Source: Prorocentrum cordatum (lineage: Eukaryota > Sar > Dinophyceae > Prorocentrales > Prorocentraceae). From it: a stretch of 45,000 bases of DNA. Position 1 is the stretch's first letter. Every line of letters begins with the position of its first letter. Where the stretch lies: contig CAUYUJ010000880.1 of NCBI GenBank assembly GCA_963575745.1, positions 289,920 to 334,919 of the forward strand. The letters are read 5' to 3'. Shown here in pieces: positions 9,589 through 19,368 of this stretch. The translations under genes were made by a program, and so were the position numbers. A model generated the notes under the pieces. It saw nothing but the letters and a program-made list of their open reading frames with translations, made no database searches and was not told the DNA's origin.

Positions 9589-10290
9589 TTGCTCTCGAAG
9601 GTGCAGTTTCTTGAATGCCGTTTCCACGCGGTGCCAGCCACACTTGTATTGCCGCCCATGCGCCTATTGAACATGTGGCCGATGACGTGCGGTGGCTCTC
9701 TGATCAGCCATACACGCGCGCTCGTAATGCAGCGCAGTGGGATGGACTACGCAGTACTCGTCGACGCTAACGCCCGCACCGCCAGCATCCATGACGTTGT
9801 CAATGGCCCAGTCGGCGCACAGGCCGGCAATCACAACGGCCAACGCCCACCTCCACACTTTCGCCCTGGCCGCAGCCAATTCGTTTTCGACAAAGCCCTT
9901 ACGACGTGCAGGTCTACCCGAGGCCTCTGTTCACGCATTGACTACATCCTGGCGCCCCCCCGCGCTCTCCCGGCTGCTTCGCAGCGCCAGACGTTGGATT
10001 CCATGGCCCTCGCGTTCTCCCACGAGATCGATGGCGTCGCAGTTGGCACCAGAGTCGCGTTGCCGACTCGTTCGCCCCTCACTACGACGACTTCTTCCCT
10101 GGCGCTTTTCGCGCTGATCAGGTCAGCGGTGGCGCGTGGCGCTCGATGCGCATGGTTCCGCCAGGAGATGTGGGCGGCGGCGGCCCGCCCCAGCAACATC
10201 GCGCCCCTCGACCTCGACTCCCACTTTGATGCCAGGAACGACGCTGCGCGCGCCGCAGTTTCCATGGCGTTCGGCGGGCCCTGAGGCCAC
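9589..10290 (+). pseudogene. LINE endonuclease (EEP-type) remnant
   Basis: Endonuclease motifs appear in order but in different frames. AHAPIEH at 9,654-9,674 corresponds to the family HAPTE motif. NGQR followed, after a frame change, by LHTFALAA lies at about 9,826-9,870. SRIDYILAP at 9,931-9,957 is the classical IDYI signature near the C-terminus of the domain. In an active element this domain nicks target DNA to prime reverse transcription. At least two frameshifts separate the motifs. Confidence 0.65.
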
Positions 10291-11898
10291 CGGGGGAAAC
10301 GGCGGGCATCCTGGGGGGCCTGCGCCAACGCCCGACAGGTCGCAATGTCGCGCCGAGCCCGATCGCCTGGATTCCGGATTCCTTTTCGCCGACGTCTGGC
10401 GACGAGCTCGCGCGCGACTCGCTGCGCACTCTCCGCCGCCAAGCAGTGGATCTCGCCAGGCGTCGTCATCGACGAATCCATTGCGTGCTGGGTCGCGCAG
10501 AAAGCGGGCGCTCGCATGGCGCCGCCATCCCCGACTGCCAACGTAGTGCGCGGCCGCCTCCTCCGGGGCCCACGCGCATGCATCGCCGCCGCAGGCTGTT
10601 TCTATGTCATGGGGGTTGATCGGATTAGCGTTTCGGCGGCGGGTTGCAGGGCGCGCCGCATCTCGCGGCCATGGCACGTCGCGCGCGCAGGGCCGTTTGG
10701 GCACGAGGCTGCATGCGCGGAAAAAGAGGGGGGGTGCATCTTTTTAACGCACCGTCGCCGCGCTGCCATAGGCAGGGTGCTCGGGAGCAACGACTCGCGA
10801 CCGAATGCGGGCGCCATCTGCGCGAGCGATCGCGCGACAAGGACTTGCGCCTGGCGGGGGCGGGCAGCGGCGCCAGGTCGGTCGCGCGCAGGATCTTGTC
10901 CTCTCGCATGGCCACCTGGCGGTGGCGCATATATTTGGGCCCCGCAGCTTCTGCAGCGCAACCGGCGACGCTGCCCAGACAATTTGGCCCTCGAGGCTGG
11001 CCGCGCCACGGCCAGCGCGGGCGCCCGCGCGACCAGCGCGGTCGCTCGCCCGCGCCAACCCGCGCATTCGCGCCAGCCCCGCGGCGCAGAAGCGGAATGG
11101 GCCCCGGCCAGCGACCCGGGCCGCGAACGTTGGGTGCACCGAGCATTGCGCCACCGCGTGCAACGCCGAAGTCACCGTCGCGCGTCGCTCAAGCAGGCGC
11201 CCGCGACTTCCGACCCCCCCCCGCCTTTGAGCTGGGCGTCGGGCCCGCCGCCGCCCAGTCCTCGCGACCGGCTCGAGCGCGACGAGGGCGTTGGGCGCGA
11301 CGGGGTTGCGGGCGACGCCCCAATCGCCATCTCGCGCTCTGCCATCAACGAAAGGTATCGAGATGAAGGGGCTTTGCCAGGTAGTTGGCTTCGCGGTCGG
11401 CTAGAGCGCGCGCGAGCGGGAGGGCCCGCCCGCTGCGCGAGACGACCGCCGCGGTACTTTACTCGCCAATCCTTTCGCGAAGGCCCGACCTCCATCGCGG
11501 GGGAGGCGATCCACCTGCGAGCAGTCGGCCCGCGCCCCGCAGTCGCAGCTCGGGGCCGCGGCCAAACGCGGCGCCGAGCGCGCCCCAATGGTGGCGCGGC
11601 ATATAATTTCTAGTATCACTGGCGCGCTGGATTCCGCATTCGTACTCCGAGACATTGGGGGGGGGCGCTTGGCGAAGCAATCCGTCAGTTAGTTCGCGGA
11701 TTTAGGGCGCCTCTCCAGCGGGCATTGCTGCTGCACTTTTCGCCACCGGCGTGCCCGAGCGCGCAGCCGCGTTGATTTCGTCGCGCCCCCGGGGGCGCGG
11801 GCCTGTCCAGCTGGGTCGGGGCGTCAACGCTAAGGCCGTCTGCGCGAGGGCCCGACGGCCGCCCGGTCGCCGGCGAGACCAGACGGCGACAGTGACAC
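10291..11898 (+). other. LINE interior, unrecognisable
   Basis: This lies between the endonuclease and RT remnants, where RT N-terminal sequence is expected. It is GC-rich with long chance frames on both strands, for example an open plus frame 10,345-11,613. I could not recognise RT fingers motifs in any frame. Confidence 0.4.
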
Positions 11899-12528
11899 AT
11901 GGAGGGATCGAGCACGTTCAACCCTCACCACGCTGTTGCCTTGCCCCTGCTGCGCCACATTTGCGCCGAGAAGGGCCTCGACCACGCGCTGATCGCGCCC
12001 GCGGCCGCCTTCTGGGACGCGCCCGACCCAGCGTCTGCAGAAGATACTTCGGCATTCGATTCCACGCTTGTCGGCGACGAGGCCGTCGCGCTCATGGCGC
12101 GCGCGCTGGTTGAGCTCGACGAGTCTGTGGATGTTGCGTTGGAAGTCCTGGTGGAGCTGTTCGCCAGCTCGCGCTCAGGGCTCAACTTGGGCCCTAACAA
12201 GAGCGAGTGCTCCTCCAAGTATAGAGGTCGCCATGCTGCTGCCCGTCTGCCGGCCATCCCCGCCCCTCAGAGCTCCAACGCGTGGCTTCTAGCGGCGCAA
12301 GAATACAAGCATCTGGGCTCTTACGTAAACCCAACTGGGATTCGTGGCTTTTTTGTTGCCAGCGCCAGGCGCCGTGCGTCGTCGGCTCTGGCAGCGTGCT
12401 CCTCGCTGGCTCGCAAGACCTTCGGGTCTGACCTCCTCAGTGGCACTAGCGAGATTGCCTTCTCGCGATCCCTCGCGCCGATCTGCCGCCAGCGCGCAGT
12501 CCGCGCGCTCCGACCGGCCGGGAGTTGA
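11899..12528 (+). pseudogene. LINE reverse transcriptase remnant
   Basis: The 209-codon frame contains the RT palm and C-terminal landmarks. LVGDEAVALMA stands where the catalytic F/Y-x-D-D box is expected, about 40 residues later comes SGLNLGPNKSE (family GLxLNxxKTE), and then EYKHLGSYVNPTG (family YKYLGS). The first Asp of the catalytic pair is Gly here, which predicts loss of polymerase activity even apart from the frameshifts on each side. The start is only the first Met in this frame, not a real initiator. Confidence 0.7.
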
Positions 12529-13640
12529 AAGCAACGAATGGATGCTGCATGATGGGCATTCGCCGCATGGCGGGCGCACCTCGTTTCAGCAGCGGTCGCA
12601 ACATCGCGGAACTGGAGGCGCGGGCGCAACTGCGACAACCTAGCCTGGATTCCTGGATTTGTCTGACAGCGGCTGGCGTTTGCCGCCCGCGCGCGCCGCG
12701 ACCGGCGAGATGTCGCGTCGGCACTCCTCCATCTGCGCGTCGGCCCCAATTCAGAGCGTGAGTGACCTACCCGCTTTCGCTTCCAGGCGAAACCAGGTCA
12801 TACCACGCGCCTCCTCGTCAAGCGGCCTGACCAGTACAGGCCGTAGTTCGGCGTCGCTTGGTATCTCTTGGAAGCGTGGGTGGTCAAAAGCGAGGTCGCT
12901 TTGTTTGCCCCCTACCAACAGCGATTGTCCTTCGCGGGCGCGGCGGCCGGCTGGAGACATGAATATTGCGGGGGAGACCCTTCACAGGGCCGCGCGGCCC
13001 AGTTGCCTCGGGCGTCCTACTTCGCGGCGCGACCGCGCGCGCCATGCCCGCGAGTGGCATGCCATGATTGACGCCGCTTCCTTTACGGACTCCATGTGCG
13101 ACAGCCAAGTCTTGGCATCGCTCGGACGTGTGCATTTTTTCTTTCGGCGAGGACCATCGAGGAGCATCCTGGATCATTTGGCGAAACAACCACGCACGAA
13201 ACCGAAAAAAACACAAGGATTGGACGTCCGAGCGATGGCCAGAAGTGGCGGCGGCCCCCCGTAGGCCCATCCGCCTGCTTGCATGCCCAGATTGCAATCG
13301 CCCGTGCGTTGCAGCACGCGCATGCGAGACGCGCGCGCGGAGCGAACGCGAAGGTGGAGCATCATTTGCGAAGTGGCGCCCCTGTTGTCGCGCAGGCTTT
13401 CAGCAAAGGCCCCGCTGCCCCGCGCACCCGTCTGGTCGCCGACGGCCTCGGCGCAGGCTCTTGGCACTCCCGCATTGGGTTCGCCTGCCGCCAGACGACA
13501 TGGCGCGTCCCAACCGGATTGACCGAGCCCTCAGGTGCGACGCCCAGCGGCAGGGGCGATCCCACCATATAGCCAAAGGCGCTGCCCGTGCCAGCTCTGG
13601 CGGGGTCGCTGGTCGCGCCTCTACTTTACTTGTTGTGTTT
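12529..13640 (+). pseudogene. LINE 3' portion with zinc-finger remnant
   Basis: At 13,270-13,470, CPDCNRPC in one frame continues as ARALQHAHARRARGANAKVEHHL in the frame next to it, followed by a CCRAGF and RCPAHP segment. Read together these resemble two tandem C2H2-type fingers, the usual end of ORF2 in this LINE class. Frameshifts separate the pieces. The preceding 700 bp has no recognised domain. Confidence 0.5.
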
Positions 13641-13673
13641 CTGTATCAATTGACGACTGCGCGTGCTTGAAGG

Positions 13674-14320
13674 CATGTGTATATATATATATACACACAA
13701 AAATGAATTGGCGTTTCGCGCTGGGCACGTTGGTCCTCCGCGCGCAACGTGCGATTGCTCTTGGGTGCAGTTTTCGCCATCACCGTTATCATTTTGTTGT
13801 TGTTTTTCCTTCCTTCATGCGTCCTCCACCTCCTCTTCCTCATTTTCCATTTCATTGCCCCGCGAACCCTTCCCCGTCCTGATTTTCGTTTGCGGAGGCT
13901 CCTCGAGGGCGAGCTTCTGGAGGACTTCGCGAAGGCTTTTTCAGGAGCACCTAGGGCGCCTCTGGAAACGTCCCAGCGCCTTTTGGAGGCCTTTGGGGGG
14001 GGTCCTCATGCCGCGAACCGTGGTCTCGGGTCACGGTTGGGATGATTCCGCAGGGCGTATTGGGGCAGTTTTGGGCTGGCATGGGGCCCTCAGCGGGCAG
14101 TTTCTGAGCCTTTTTGGGGTTCTTTTGGAGTGTCAGGAAACCGTCATTGATCGTCTGAGAGCGATTTTCTGTGCCTTTCTGGCCTTTTCGGGCGTCCGGA
14201 AAACCGAATCACCGAGTAAACCAACATCATACAACACCCAACGGGCAATGAATCGTTTTAGCGCTTCGCAAGCCTATTGGGGGTGATATTTGGGCCGCTT
14301 TCGGGCATCTGGCAAAGGAC
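13674..14320 (+). repeat. Dispersed repeat H, copy 1
   Basis: It starts with GTGTATATATATATATACAC, then a GGCGTTTCGCGC motif, then a TTCCTTCATGC block, GCGGAGGCTCCTC and a run of degenerate GGGGGCCTTTTGG units. The same order is found at 21,752-22,610, where the Copia element has inserted. Non-coding. The degenerate units make alignment beyond 14,000 uncertain. Confidence 0.6.
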
Positions 14321-14354
14321 TGGGGCCGGTGGAGGCCATCTTGGACTGTTTTTG

Positions 14355-14508
14355 TAGGGGGCCACGTGCGAACCCTACCCCTACCCCCCACGATTTCTGA
14401 GGGGGAGGGTGGGAATCATTTCGTTCGGGAGCTCCCGAGCGAAGTGAACCCCACCCTCCCCCTCAGAAATCGTGGGGGGTAGGGGGAGGGTTCGCACGTG
14501 GCCCCCTA
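14355..14508. other. 154-bp near-perfect palindrome without loop
   Basis: The two 77-bp arms (14,355-14,431 and 14,432-14,508) are reverse complements with five mismatches, centred on GGGAGCTCCC. The outer 60 bp differ at one position only. No spacer is present, so it can extrude as a cruciform or give a long hairpin RNA. No coding content. Confidence 0.93.
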
Positions 14509-14699
14509 TTTCGGACTCTTGGGGCCGCCGCCGACCCGTGCGCACGGCTTGGCAGGGACTTCCAGAGGCCCTGGAATGTCGCGGGACCTTCTGAAGGGGG
14601 CGTCCCATAGCCCCACACGCCAAGCTTCAAGGGGGGGTGGGGGTATGGGGTTTTCCGGACGGATTTCCGCACGCCTTGGGACAATGTCAGTATATGAGA

Positions 14700-15300
14700 G
14701 GGCATGTGTATATATATATATATATGTGTGTACACACACACATGTATGTATATACATACATATAACAATATACCTACATACATGCATACATGCATGCATG
14801 CATACCTACCTACCTACCTACCTACCTACCTACCTACTTACCTACCTACATACATACATACATACATGCATACACGCATACACGCATACATACATACATG
14901 TATACATACACACACATTCACACGTACATACAGACATACACATATACATACTTATAGACAGCCAGACATACAGACATACATATATACATACACACATACA
15001 AACATACATACATACATACATACATACATACATACATGGATAAATGCATACATACATGCATACGCGCATGCATGCATACGTACGTGCGTACATACATACA
15101 TGCATGCATGCAGGCATACCAAAAATACATACATGTATACATGCATGCATACATACATACATGCATTAATGCATACATACATAACTACATACATACATAC
15201 GCACACATATACACATACACACATACACACATACACACATACACACATGCATACATACAGGCAGGCAGGCAGACAGGCAGACAGACATGCATGTGTACAT
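14700..15300. repeat. (CATA)/(CTAC)n tetranucleotide array
   Basis: TATATATGTGTG at the left, then CATA, CCTA (14,802-14,848) and ACGCATACG blocks, with CAGG and CAGA units at the right. About 600 bp. Confidence 0.96.
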
Positions 15301-15665
15301 ATGTAATCATACAGAACATACAATTGAACATATACGCATATGTGTGTTTCTGTCTTCATTGCGATTGTTATACCAGGTGCGCTGCCAGATCCGGAGTCGG
15401 CCGGGCGACGTTGGCTCACGAGCCCTCCAATTGCCGCCCCTTGTGTCTCTATCCCTCTATCTCTGGTCATTTGTTTCTGTCCACCCCTGCATCCCTACCC
15501 CCCATCCCCATGTATACACACATCTCTATATATATATATATACATCCCCGTATCCCTATGTCCCTGTCCCCCTTTTGCTTGTCATCCCCAGCCCATCTCC
15601 CCGTCCCTGCATCCGCATCCCGTATCATTATCCCCATCCCTATCCCTGCATCCCAATTCCTTCAG
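15301..15665 (+). other. Unassigned, CCCATCC-rich
   Basis: No gene recognised. Loose TATCCC and CATCCC reiterations occupy 15,480-15,660. Confidence 0.5.
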
Positions 15666-15670
15666 CCCTA

Positions 15671-15898
15671 TATCGGAAACAGGAACGTATACTTTGCCAG
15701 TGGCGGGCCGCGTCTGAATCCAAGGACTTTTTGGGGGTCGGGGGCGACGTCGGGGCGGTGTGGTGTATCTGTTTCCCCGCTTTCCTGGGGAAACACCGGA
15801 ACAAGTACACACCAGGATCCCGTATACGCCAGGATCCGTTTTCCTGTGCGAGCTTCAGTGCGGGGCAGAAGCGTCGGTGTATAGAGCTCGGTTCCTTA
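15671..15898 (+). repeat. Dispersed repeat E, copy 2
   Basis: Matches copy 1 (5,397-5,630) over its whole length in the same orientation, sharing GCCAGTGGCGGGC, GGCGACGTCGGGGCGGTGTG and GGTGTATAGAG. Both copies end in CGGTTCCTTA. Confidence 0.85.
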
Positions 15899-16095
15899 CT
15901 ATATATCTCTACCCGATCCCCACCCCGGTGCGTCCGTTCCTCCCCGATCGCCATCTGCCCGCGCTGGAGAGCCTGGGGGGCCCGCCGCCGCGCGCCGGAG
16001 GCGCGAGCGGGACTCGGGAGCGCGGGGTTGGCGCCGCGTCGTCGGGGCGCGGCCCGTTCCCCCTGTCTCGGGGCGCTGCTTTTCCATGCCGCGCT

Positions 16096-16335
16096 GGGAA
16101 GAGAGGAGGAGGAGGGGGAGGGGGGGGAGGGGGAGGGGGAGGGGGAGGAGGAGGAGGAGGAGGAGGGAGGAGGAGGAGAAGGAGGAGGAGGAGGCGGAGG
16201 AGGGGGAACGGGAGGAGGAAGAGTAGGAGGAGGAGGAGGAAGGAGGAGGAGGCCGAGGAGGCCGAGGAGGACGAGGATCGAGGATCGAGGATGTGAGGAT
16301 CGAGATGGGTCGAGGATCGAGGAGCCTCCCCTCCT
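16096..16335. repeat. GGA-rich purine tract and GAGGATC units
   Basis: GGAGGAGG trinucleotides at 16,096-16,265, followed by tandem GAGGATC/GAGGATCGAG units to about 16,325. Confidence 0.9.
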
Positions 16336-17060
16336 CCGTGGCATCTCTTGCTCTCAAGGGGAGGCGCGCACCCTCCCCGTCCTCCGTCCCCCCCGCCCCG
16401 CTCTGCCCCTCCTTCGGGGCAGGGGTTTGGCCAGCGCCACCGCCTGGGGGGTCGATCTGAAGGTGACCTCGGCGGGCGGTGCGTTCAGTCGGACCGAGGC
16501 CTAAGATCGAGGTCGGTTCGGGGAGGGTGCCCTAGTGTTCTGCGTGTTTGAAGGGGGTTCTTGTGCGTCCTAAAAAGGGTACCCTTGGATGCTCTGTTTG
16601 TATTGGCCGATGGAGGGTCTCGTGTTCTCGAGGGAGGCTATTCTGGCCTCGGTCCGACTGTGAGGGGATCTTGGCGGCATGGGTATGGACATTTTCGGAC
16701 ACGTGCCTACCCGACACGCTAGGGCAGTGTCGAACAAGCATCGCCCCCCAGCGCCCCACACGTGAAAGCCCTCCAGCTTCCATGCTTCCTTGGTGCTCGA
16801 AATTCTTGCTGGTGGCCAAGGCTAAAGCAGGCTGGCACACCTGAAGTCCTGGGAATGAGTGTGTTGGCAAAGAGCAGGGCCCTCACGATGACCTCGCCCG
16901 AAGGAGAGCCCCAAGCAGAGTGACTTGGGGCCGAAAGGGAGGAGGGGTCGGGAGCCCCGTCGGCGCAGGCACGGATTGTGGCGAGCACCGCCGCACCTCA
17001 TACCCACAGCTGTGAAAGAAGGCAACCGACTGCTCACCAACACCGTTGTGAAGAGCGAGG
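16336..17060 (+). other. Unassigned sequence
   Basis: I see no gene, foldback element or tandem repeat here. Frames are short and lack recognisable domains. Confidence 0.5.
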
Positions 17061-17185
17061 CGGAGAAGGAGGAGGAGGAGGGGGAGGGGGGAGGAGGAGA
17101 AAGGAGGAGGAGAGGGGAGGGAGGAGGGGGGAGGAGGGGGAGGGGGAGGAGGAGGAGAGGAGGAGGAGGAGGGAGGAGCGGCGTG
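17061..17185. repeat. GGA purine tract (left arm)
   Basis: GGAGGAGGAG and GGGGAGG units. Together with the CTC tract at 17,352-17,692 it forms opposed purine and pyrimidine blocks on one strand. Confidence 0.92.
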
Positions 17186-17351
17186 GCTGGATGGGGCCTC
17201 CGCCTCTCCGCGGGCGACGGCCCCGCGGGCGACGGCCTCGCGGGTCCGGCCGCTTCGGGGGGCGGCGGCCTTGCCCCTGCCGCCGCCCGCCCGCCCTCCC
17301 GTCCACGACGTGCGGGGGGGTGCACGGCGTGGGGGGCCGCCTGCCGCCATC

Positions 17352-17692
17352 TCCTCCCCTCCTTCTCCTCCTCCTCCTCCTCCTCCCCTCCTCCTTCCTC
17401 CTCCTCCTCCTCCTCCTCCTCCTCCTCCTCCTCCTCCTCCTCCTCCTTCCTCCTCCCACTCCTCCCACTCCTCCTGCTCCTCCTCCTTCCCCTCCTCCCC
17501 CTCCCCCTCATCCTCCCCCTCCTCCCTCTCCTTCTCCTCCCCTCCTCCCCCGTCTCTCCCCTCCTCCCCTCCTCCTCCTCCTCCACCTCCTCCTCCACCT
17601 CCTCCTCCTCCTCCTCCTCCCCTCCTCCTCCTCCTCCTCCTCCTCTCCCCCCTCCCCCTCCATCTCCCCCTCCTCCCCCTCCTCCTGCTTCT
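17352..17692. repeat. (CTC)n pyrimidine tract (right arm)
   Basis: About 340 bp of CTC/TCC trinucleotides, complementary in composition to 17,061-17,185. The 165 bp between the two tracts are GC-rich, with a Gly/Ala-rich open frame but no recognisable domain. Confidence 0.94.
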
Positions 17693-17967
17693 AGACGGCC
17701 AACATCTGGGGCCGAGGTGTCAAATACGGTTCTCACGTCCTGGCCGACAGCGTCTAGGGACACATTGGGTGCCGTGGCGTCCATAGACACTCTTGGGGTG
17801 GATAACGTCTATGGACAATGTGGCCGCTGCGTTCGGCGCGGTGCAAGGTCGGGCAAAGGGCAGATCCGTCTACGCTAGGGTCTTGTTCTAGAGCAGGTCC
17901 CACAGGGTACTCCAACGGAGGCCCCATCCAGCCACGAGCACGCGCCGGGAGCAGTAAGACCGTTCGG

Positions 17968-18160
17968 GCGGGCTGGTTTTCAATCCCAGGACTCTTTTGA
18001 GGGTCGGGGACGACGTCGGGGTGATGCGGTGTATACTTGTTTCCCCGCGTCCCCGGGAAACAACAGAACATGCATACATGTACACCAGGATCGCGTATAC
18101 ACCAGGATCCGCTCTCTTGCTTGCGAATTTCAGTGCAGAGCCAGAAAAGCGTCGGTGTAT
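17968..18160 (+). repeat. Dispersed repeat E, copy 3 (5' shortened)
   Basis: It shares ATCCCAGGACT, GACGACGTCGGGG, ACACCAGGATC and GCGTCGGTGTAT with copies 1 and 2 but lacks their first 40 bp. Upstream is a 10-bp inverted pair GTCCATAGAC / GTCTATGGAC (about 17,779 and 17,807). Confidence 0.8.
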
Positions 18161-18228
18161 GTGTATATAAATATAAGTATGTATGCGTGTATATGTAGAG
18201 AGAGAGAGAGAGTTCGGGCTCCACGACT

Positions 18229-18638
18229 TTAGGCCTCCCAGACAGGGTGCGAGCACATGGGCTCAGAGAATCGCGCCGCACCGCCCAGGCGATGCGGCTC
18301 GATGTGGGTCGGCGGCAGGCAAGGGGGGGGGAACTGAGAAGGAGAAGGCCTTCCCGGAGTGCGGCGGGACTGCTCAGAAGCCCGCCAGCGTTCTGATAAG
18401 TGTCTGCGTCATGGGGGGAGGCTCGGAAAACTTCTCAGAAGGCCAGCTGACTTTCGAACCATCTGAGAAGGCCCGCCCCTTCTCACTCCCCCCCTTGCTC
18501 GCCGCCGAATTTTGCCCCCGCCGACATCGCCGATGCATCGCCGGCGTCGCCGATGCATCGGTGGTGCATCGACGGTGCAGCGCGACTCTCCGACCCCATC
18601 TGGTCGGACCCCATCTGGGAGGCCTCTACTCTGTCTTG
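18229..18638. mobile_element. GATGCATC-core element with nested foldback
   Basis: The left part TTAGGCCTCCC, then AATCGCGCCGC and GATGCGGCTCGATGTG, matches the left half of 5,093-5,360. The right part, GCCGATGCATCG to CGACCCCATCT and GGAGGCCTCT, matches its right half in inverse order. Between them lies a CTTCTCAGAAG-type element (18,310-18,508) in place of the short middle of the 5,093 copy, so the element was split by a later insertion. Confidence 0.6.
18310..18508. mobile_element. CTTCTCAGAAG foldback family D, copy 1
   Basis: The left end GTCGGCGGC then GGAACTGAGAAGGAGAAGGCC and the right end GGCCCGCCCCTTCTCACTCC then CTCGCCGCCG are inverted relatives. The interior holds ACTTCTCAGAAGGCC. 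Other copies are at 33,395, 38,800 and 41,136. Confidence 0.65.
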
Positions 18639-18821
18639 TGTCCATACACTGGGGGTCCACGCCAAGAAACACCCTGCTTGCCTCCAGGGTGCCCTGGGTT
18701 TCTTGTGTTTCGAGGGCTTCGCTGTGGACAGCGCGATGTTCCCCCACCAAGAGTCCATGGACGCCCTGGGCTCTCGGGGTTGGGTTTCTGGTGGCCGGTG
18801 TCTTGTGGTCGCGCAATTTGT

Positions 18822-19047
18822 GGGCCCCGGAAACGGCAGGGCCGTTTTTTTTTTCACCGTTTCCCAAAAAATGTCCCTTGAAAATGGAAACGGCAAAACA
18901 ACGGCGACCGGAAACGGCAAAAGCTCCGGTTCCAATCCTGGAGCCGTTTTTTTGCCGTTTCCGGTCGCCGTTGTTTTGCCGTTTCCATTTTCAAGGGACA
19001 TTTTTCTGGAAACGGTGAAAAAAAAACGGCCCTGTCGTTTCCAGGGC
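18822..19047. other. 226-bp foldback with about 105-bp arms
   Basis: The left arm (18,822-18,927) and right arm (18,940-19,047) are reverse complements with four mismatches and one small indel. The loop is about 12 nt. The arms contain repeated GGAAACGGCA motifs and a run of nine or ten T/A. Short GGTCGCGC sequences lie on both sides (about 18,807 and 19,054) and could be remnants of a target duplication. A transcript would give a very stable double-stranded hairpin. Confidence 0.93.
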
Positions 19048-19099
19048 CCACTAAGGTCGCGCCCCTCCTGCATCCACCGCCCGCCAGGGGTCCTAGGAC

Positions 19100-19254
19100 T
19101 CAGGAGGGAAAGAAACACACAGACACAATTAATCGTCCACTCCCAGGAAAATATGGGGAAATATGGGCAGTGGGGGGGGAAAACAGAAACCCAGAAAATA
19201 TGGGAAAATCTGGGGGAATCTTTTTATTTGTTTGTATTTACTTGTGTGTCCCAG
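19100..19254 (+). mobile_element. TCAG-CCCAG repeat family, copy 2
   Basis: Runs from TCAGGAGGGAAAG through ACACACAGACACAATTAAT, AAATATGGGGAAATATGGGC and CCCAGAAAATATGGGAAAA to a T-rich tract and TGTGTCCCAG. Copies with the same ends are at 35,949-36,095 (minus strand) and 39,743-39,902. It directly precedes the presumed 5' leader of the gene at 19,369. Confidence 0.75.
19219..19254 (+). promoter_or_regulatory. Candidate splice (trans-splice) acceptor
   Basis: A T-rich tract (CTTTTTATTTGTTTGTATTT) followed by GTGTGTCCCAG ends at 19,254. Dinoflagellate mRNAs receive a spliced leader at an AG acceptor behind a pyrimidine-rich tract, so this could define the 5' end of the mRNA for the 19,369 gene, with a leader of about 114 nt. 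Inference only. Confidence 0.35.
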
Positions 19255-19368
19255 GGCCCCTTCAAGGACTTCGGCTCCTCCGGCGGCGGACGCCGACGGA
19301 TCCGCGCCCGGCTCCTCCGCACCTCCGCCCTCGGGGCGGGCGGCCCGCCACAGCGGCGGCGGGGCGCC

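Larger units (their letters stand above)
8537..13640 (+). mobile_element. Decayed LINE (non-LTR) retrotransposon
   Basis: A fossil element about 5 kb long in plus orientation. It shows, in order, a coiled-coil ORF1-like region (8,537-9,478), an AP-type endonuclease remnant (9,589-10,290), a reverse-transcriptase remnant (11,899-12,528) and a C-terminal zinc-finger remnant (13,270-13,470). This matches the ORF1, endonuclease, RT and zinc-finger order known from LINE-type elements. Reading moves between frames many times, so it is dead. A 115-bp dispersed repeat (8,697-8,812) interrupts ORF1. The exact ends are uncertain; the 3' end is placed before the TATATA stretch at 13,680. Confidence 0.7.

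Noticed and set aside
10345-11613. 422-codon plus-strand frame
   Set aside because: It lies in the decayed LINE, is Arg/Pro/Ala-rich with no domain, and frames on the other strand are equally open, as expected from GC content.
14355-14508. Bacterial-type terminators at the large hairpins
   Set aside because: The context is a eukaryotic nuclear genome, there are no U-tracts at the right place, and the arms are far too long.
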